Assembly: GCA_012845835.1 (NCBI GenBank)
Contig: JABAKD010000014.1
Span: forward strand, 5,255,896 to 5,319,895
Source: Undaria pinnatifida
Lineage: Eukaryota > Sar > Phaeophyceae > Laminariales > Alariaceae
Length of the DNA stretch: 64,000 nt
Direction: 5' to 3'
Of the stretch, positions 60,075 to 64,000 are shown in pieces (positions within the stretch are counted from its first letter, which is position 1; each line of letters starts with the position of its first letter). The notes under the pieces are model-generated. The model did no database searches and was not told the DNA's origin. It worked only from the letters and a program-made list of their open reading frames with translations. The translations under genes and the position numbers were made by a program.

Positions 60075-60235
60075 AAAGTGCAACCCCAAAAAATGAAAAA
60101 TCTCACGTCCTAGGTATGAAACGAAAGAAAAATACCAAGAAATCGAAAGATGTTCCAGCGACATTGCGTTCAGGAATGCCGAAATTCAGAAACTATATAT
60201 TTGCCAAAAAATCTACCTCAATCGTAGCAGACGTC
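60075..60235 (-). mobile_element. MITE family C, diverged relic
   Basis: AAAAATGAAAAATCTCACGT, CCTAGGTATGAAACGA, and right terminus CTCAATCGTAGCAGACGTC. The body is diverged. Confidence 0.55.
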
Positions 60236-60394
60236 GATAGCGGTGAAAAACAAAGCCAACCAACTCACAGCTGTATCAAGTGCAACTCCAATGCAAACCA
60301 TGATGGGTTTGGTCCCGAATGGTGGGCCAAGTGTCAAGCTAGCTGTAACAATCTAGTTGTAACCGTTGCTATCACGTTTATTGATCTTACATTA

Positions 60395-60475
60395 GCTGAT
60401 TGCCGTGGTCTAATCCGCGGTCACAAGAAAGGCTAAAAAACAAACTCTGGAGTGGAAGAAAAATATTCCTCAGGG
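60395..60475. repeat. element Q, relic
   Basis: GCCGTGGTCTAATCCGCGGT, CACAAGAAAGGC, CTCTGGAGTGGAAGAAAAAT resemble one arm of Q and its flank at 18.8 kb. Confidence 0.4.
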
Positions 60476-60564
60476 AAAGATAGAGCGAAACATCACAAAC
60501 CGAAGAGGTTACGAAGAGGGGTAGAACCTATTCATAGCAACAGTACACAGAAAACACCTCACTA

Positions 60565-60597
<33 letters not shown>

Positions 60598-60722
60598 GTT
60601 TCGGGGAGGACACATGGTACACATAACTGAAGCAAGTCGTACATCAGATAAGAAAATAACACAAAATCGGTTTGCCTTCCGGCGCCGATCTTCGTTCCCG
60701 ATAGGGTCGTCACGTAGCCAGC

Positions 60723-60862
60723 ATGCCCCTCGAGCCGTGGGCGAACCAAGCGGTGGTCATGGCGCCAAAGCTAGACTTGCCACGAGGGGAGTTGTACGAG
60801 AAAAGGGAGGCGGAGCCGTCGAACCTCTACGGGCAGGTCTTGGCGTGGAGCGAGGATGGGAG
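60723..60862 (+). CDS. beta-propeller gene, exon 1 (ATG proposed)
   Basis: MPLEPWANQAVVMAPKLDLP, RGELYEKREAEPSNLYGQVL, AWSEDG, donor GGGAG|GTGAGT leaving phase 2. The ATG follows a non-coding-looking (GTT)n region. An internal exon with acceptor GTCACGTAG or AGCCAG is an alternative. Confidence 0.6.
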
Positions 60863-63800
60863 GTGAGTTGAGTTTGCTTGGCTGGGCTTGGCTTGGTTTG
60901 GGGTGGTGTGGTTGGTTCGGCTTGGTTGGGTTTGGTTTGATTCGGTTTGGGTTTGTTTGGTTTCGATTTGTTTGGTTTGGTGTGGTTTGGTATGATTCAT
61001 TATTTTTTCGAGCTGGGCCACAGTATATATACAGGCCTCGGATACATCAGGACGGCCGCCACGCGAGGGTGCGCTGGGCTGAGTACGCCGACACATCACC
61101 ACCTTCGCTCATCCGATGTACGGTTGAGGCTCTTTGGATCGCAACAATGACGATGACTACGACAACCAACTACTACCCCTCCCCTCGTTCAGCCCCCGTC
61201 CCTCGTCTCCTTACCCCCGCCCCCGCCCCCCTGGCGCTGCCATGATCGCCCCCCCCCCCGCAACCCCACCCCTATTCCTCCCCTCCCTCCCCCGCCTCCC
61301 CTCCCCCTCCCCCTCTCCCCCCCCCCCCCCTCAACCTCCTCGTCCTTCTAACTGCCCCCCCCTCCCTCCGCAGCGTCGTTGCGGTTTCAACCCCTGTGGG
61401 AGGCGTCGCGTGTCTTTGTAACTTGCCGGGGACTCGTGGCGCGTGCCTGGCGATGGTTTTACCCCACGGCCGTCGCGGCAAAGCCAAGTCCGGCAACGCG
61501 GGGAGCCCTGGAGCTGGAATCGCGGGAGTTGCACTGAGGGGTTCGTCGGCCGGGGAAGGGATGGTGGAGGTATGGTGTGATATGGGGTGGGGTGGGGTGG
61601 GGTGGGGCGGTGTATTGGGGTGGGGTGGGGTGTGATGGGGTGGAGTGGGGTGGGGTGGGCTGGGCTGAGCTGGACCGAGCTGGGCTGGGCTGGGCTGGGC
61701 TGGGCTGGGCTGGGCTGGGTTGGGGAGGAGTGGGGTGGGCTGGGGAGGGGTGGGGTCGGGTGGGGAGGGGTGGGGTCGGGTGGGGTTGGGTGGCAGTCGG
61801 TGCATGGGCTTGGCGGCGCCTTGTTGGCGTCGCTATACAAGTACAGGCCCACGAATACGAAAGCACTTCAAAGTAATGACAGGCTCACGTTTTGGGGACG
61901 CTTAGCACTTTGGATTTTGAAGTCGTGCCCAGTGGCGAGCGTTGCACTGAATCCTATACAGTCGCCTTTACTCAAAGTTTGCTCAAGGTTGATGACACAA
62001 TAAAGATTTAAGCCTTGTTCAGATGAGGTGTTGCTTGATGGCGGACCTGTAGTGTATTACTAATAGTCAACCTTCCCATTGTCCAACTTTTCTATTGGCC
62101 AATGACCTGTATAACTGCAGGTGCTGGTACTCACGTTCGACGCCGTGCTTTCTTGCCACTCGTTCTTCGCGGGAGAGCCGCGCGGTGGCGGTGGCGGCGG
62201 GGATCAAACCAGTGCGTCCCCCGTCTTTGAGCAACGTCTCGGACGGTGGCACGCGTCCACGTGTGCGATGGCGTTTCACCCCGGTAAGAAGAGGTGCTTG
62301 TTTTTTTTTCGTGGGATAACTCGCCAGCGATGTTGCTAACGCGACTAAGGTTATACCCAGTGTGCTGCCACTGCATTCAGCACATTTTTCAAGTTTTCTT
62401 TCTTTTAAGATCATAGAGTGCGTTATGTGGTTGGGTTTGGTTTTACGTGAGAATGGCGCAATTAATAACACTTTGATTTTTTTTAGTAGGGAAATGCACG
62501 CCTCCCAGGCTGCCCTGCCGCCCACGCCCGCCCCCCGTGCAATGCTTGCCATCATTATCTGAATGCAAACCACTCCCCCCTCTCCATCCCTCTCTCCCTC
62601 CCTTCTGAAGACACGGATACCATCGCCGTGGCCGGCCCATCGGGCGAATCAAGGTCGGGGTCTTCCCTGTCCCTCACGCTCTGGCGGGTCGTTGCCGATA
62701 GCAACGCCGCCCCAAATCGAAACCCCCGCTTCTCTGTCGACGCCAACGCTGACCCTAACGCTGGTGATAGTTCTCGCGCCCCCCGCCACCGTCGCCGAAC
62801 CCGTGGCGCGGGCGAAGGATCGAGGAGCGATAGTATCGGTGCCGCAAGGGCAGGGGTGGAGGCGGGAGCCGAAGCGGGGGCGGGGGCTAGGGGTGGGGTC
62901 GCGGCACGTGGTTTGATCGAGCTACACTTCGTGGCGCTGGAAGGGGGGTCGGTGCTGGTGCCCGCTCCGCGCCCGGGGTTGGACAGGGCGCCGCCTGGGA
63001 CGGTTCCGGCTCTGCTGCCGCTATTCTTTCCCGGTTTGCGGGCGGTGGCACCACCGGTGCAGGTAAATGAAGAAGGGGGTGGGCGTGGGGGGAGGTGGGG
63101 GGGCGGTGGGCGGCAGGCGGGGGAGGAGGGGAGAGGAGAAGGGGGGAGGAGGGGCGAGGGAAGTGGAGCGGGAGGGGGGGGGTGAGCTAGGTTAGGCGTT
63201 CTGTGCATGGGTGCTGTGCCGCGCTCGTGTTACGGCTACTGCGCGTAACACCCTGGTGTGCGATCCCAGAGGAAAGGTCAACACGCAATGTTTATTTTGT
63301 GTTTGGGGGGGTGGTAGCGTCTGCCGGCGGAGGGGATGGGCCATTGACACGGTCCCGGAGGAGGAGCGAGCTTGGGGTGCTTCGGGCCTTTCATGAGATG
63401 TCTTTGGTGGTCGTTTTCTTGGGCGAGCAACCACTACCGCAACAGAAAGAGTCGAATTGCTCGTTGGTGCTGTCGAAGAGAAGCAATGTGGATGTTCGTC
63501 GCTGTTATCGGGCGATTTTTTATTTTCGAGGCGCGCTTCGTGAGGAGGGTGTGGCTTCTTGCCTGTTGCTTTCTGACAACAACCGTTTCACCGTGCCGTT
63601 AGTTGGCGCCTCTCTCTCGTTCTTGCCCCTTCTCTCTCGCTCCCTCTCCCTTTTCATCTCCCCGCCCCCCCTTCCCTCCCTGCCCCTCTCCCTCCCGGCC
63701 TTGTAGGTATGCGAGGGTCTATGGTCTTGAGACTACGGCTATGCATGAAAATGAATACACCCCGCCCTCCCTTGCTCGCTTGTGTTCCGTATTTTTGTTT

Positions 63801-63927
63801 CATGTTCATCTTTCCAGGTGGTCTTCAGTCCATCCGGGAAAAGACTCGCGGTGCTGGATCTCGCGGGGGGGGTCACGATAGTTGAGGCATCGGCAGACGC
63901 GGCACATGCGTCCCCCTTCGGCCGAAG
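60723..63927 (+). CDS. 5' part of a WD40-like beta-propeller gene (gene span, continues past the window)
   Basis: Exons 60723-60862, 61035-~61130 (weak), 61374-61569, 62121-62283, 62611-63062, 63818-63927. Phases fit from 61374 on. Blade-like parts: NLYGQVLAWSEDGR; VVAVSTPVGGVACLCNLPGT; VLVLTFDAVLSCHSFFAGEP with ASTCAMAFHP; DTIAVAGPSG and SLSLTLWRV; VVFSPSGKRLAVLDLAGGVT. These follow the propeller pattern 'V.fsp.g..lAv....g.v.i.'. Long Arg/Ala/Gly-rich insertions interrupt the blades. The arrangement recalls N-terminal propellers of large scaffold or tethering proteins (NBAS type), but I cannot assign a family. The last exon leaves phase 2, so more exons follow. Confidence 0.6.
60863..61020 (+). 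repeat. TTGGTTTGG-type intron repeat
   Basis: GCTTGGTTTGGGGTGGTGTGG and GTTTGGTTTCGATTTGTTTG words; pyrimidine-poor low complexity just after the donor. Confidence 0.7.
61035..61130 (+). CDS. beta-propeller gene, candidate exon 2 (weak)
   Basis: Acceptor TATATACAG|G fits phase 2; reads PRIHQDGRHARVRWAEYADT, SPPSLIRCT up to a possible donor near 61129. No donor gives the phase required by the next exon, so this exon or its end may be wrong. Confidence 0.3.
61374..61569 (+). CDS. beta-propeller gene, exon 3
   Basis: Acceptor CTCCCTCCGCAG|C after a long C-rich tract, enters phase 2; donor GAG|GTATGG, phase 0. VVAVSTPVGGVACLCNLPGT, RGACLAMVLP, then GAGIAGVALRGSSAGEGMVE. Confidence 0.55.
61570..61800 (+). 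repeat. GGGGT/GGGCT minisatellite in intron
   Basis: GGGGTGGGGTGGGGTGGGGC then GGGCTGGGCTGGGCT, beginning right at the 5' splice site. The intron upstream ends in C-rich sequence. Confidence 0.9.
62121..62283 (+). CDS. beta-propeller gene, exon 4
   Basis: Acceptor ATAACTGCAG|GTG phase 0, donor CCCCG|GTAAGA phase 1. VLVLTFDAVLSCHSFFAGEP, RGGGGGGDQTSASPVFEQRL, GRWHASTCAMAFHP. Confidence 0.65.
62611..63062 (+). CDS. beta-propeller gene, exon 5
   Basis: Acceptor CCTTCTGAAG|AC completes Asp (phase 1), donor GCAG|GTAAAT phase 0, 151 codons. DTDTIAVAGPSGESRSGSSL, SLTLWRVVADSNAAPNR; a long Arg/Ala/Gly-rich insert; then GLIELHFVALEGGSVLVPAP and LPLFFPGLRAVAPPVQ. Confidence 0.62.
63063..63817 (+). 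other. intron, G-rich at its start and C-rich near its end
   Basis: 63075-63185 is GGGGGAGG-type; 63635-63707 is CTCCC-type; then a repeat P unit (GACTACGGCTATGCATGAAA, then ATGAATACACC and a C tract). Confidence 0.6.
63818..63927 (+). CDS. beta-propeller gene, exon 6
   Basis: Acceptor CATCTTTCCAG|GTG phase 0, donor CGAAG|GTATTC phase 2. VVFSPSGKRLAVLDLAGGVT, IVEASADAAHASPFGR. It joins directly to APPVQ of exon 5 to give a canonical propeller strand. Confidence 0.7.
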
Positions 63928-63981
63928 GTATTCTTGCCCAAAACAGAAGAAAAGTATATATATTATATATACACGGGTTTT

Positions 63982-64000
63982 GACGCGTGCTACGGTAGAG
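63982..64000 (+). mobile_element. MITE family C terminus, cut by the window end
   Basis: GACGCGTGCTACGGTAGAG matches the left terminal repeat of the family; the rest lies beyond the window. Confidence 0.6.

Noticed and set aside
61272..61866. Pro-rich frames on the minus strand
   Set aside because: Antisense of a GGGGT minisatellite and of a better-supported plus-strand exon.

Overview
Kind of organism. This is nuclear DNA of a repeat-rich eukaryote. Coding sequence comes as short exons (40-450 bases, one near 1.4 kb) bounded by GT/AG splice signals and separated by introns of 0.2 to nearly 10 kb. The exons code for Ala/Gly/Ser-rich proteins, and poly-Leu/Ala (CTG/CAG) microsatellites are common. 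The style fits a multicellular stramenopile alga such as a brown alga; that is inference from style, not from a marker gene. No CRISPR array, operon, rRNA or intact tRNA gene was seen.

Layout. 1-14.3 kb: intergenic DNA full of small transposon relics and one tRNA-derived SINE. 14.4-14.7 kb (-): an exon with a bactofilin-like motif. 15.4-38.1 kb (+): a gene of about 11 exons for a LisH-CTLH-WD40 protein resembling WDR26/GID7, a substrate-receptor subunit of the GID/CTLH ubiquitin ligase; the reading phase holds across every mapped junction except one poly-G tract. 38.1-40.7 kb: repeats. 40.7-52.7 kb (+): six phase-consistent exons of an unrecognised, probably helical-repeat protein, spread through tandem arrays and MITEs, possibly continuing to exons at 56.4-58.5 kb. 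52.8-55.5 kb (-): a three-exon gene for a Ser/Pro/Asp-rich protein with a hydrophobic C-terminal region and internal repeats. 60.7 kb to the end (+): the 5' part of a second gene with beta-propeller-like blades, running off the window.

Main observation. In at least six introns of the WDR26-like gene, the 3' splice site plus the first part of the following exon, or a whole WD40 exon, has been tandemly copied two to six times. All but one copy are truncated or decayed, often into C-rich sequence, and several keep reading frame and a usable acceptor. A related array starts at a 5' splice site at 41.5 kb. Long introns here therefore seem to grow partly by serial duplication of splice-site/exon cassettes.

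Mobile DNA. I could define several non-autonomous families by comparing copies in the window: a tRNA-derived SINE with a poly-A tail (four full copies and a fragment, two head to head); MITE C (terminal repeat GACGCGTGCTACGATAGAG, ten or more copies, dense at 48-51.4 kb); MITE A (terminal CGGACAGATCA); MITE N (terminal repeat TACAGTGGGCACCCCGATTT); MITE K (terminal ATGTCGGTTG); hairpin element Q; element O; repeats D, L and M; and a ~72-bp minisatellite in three arrays. No transposase or reverse transcriptase was found.
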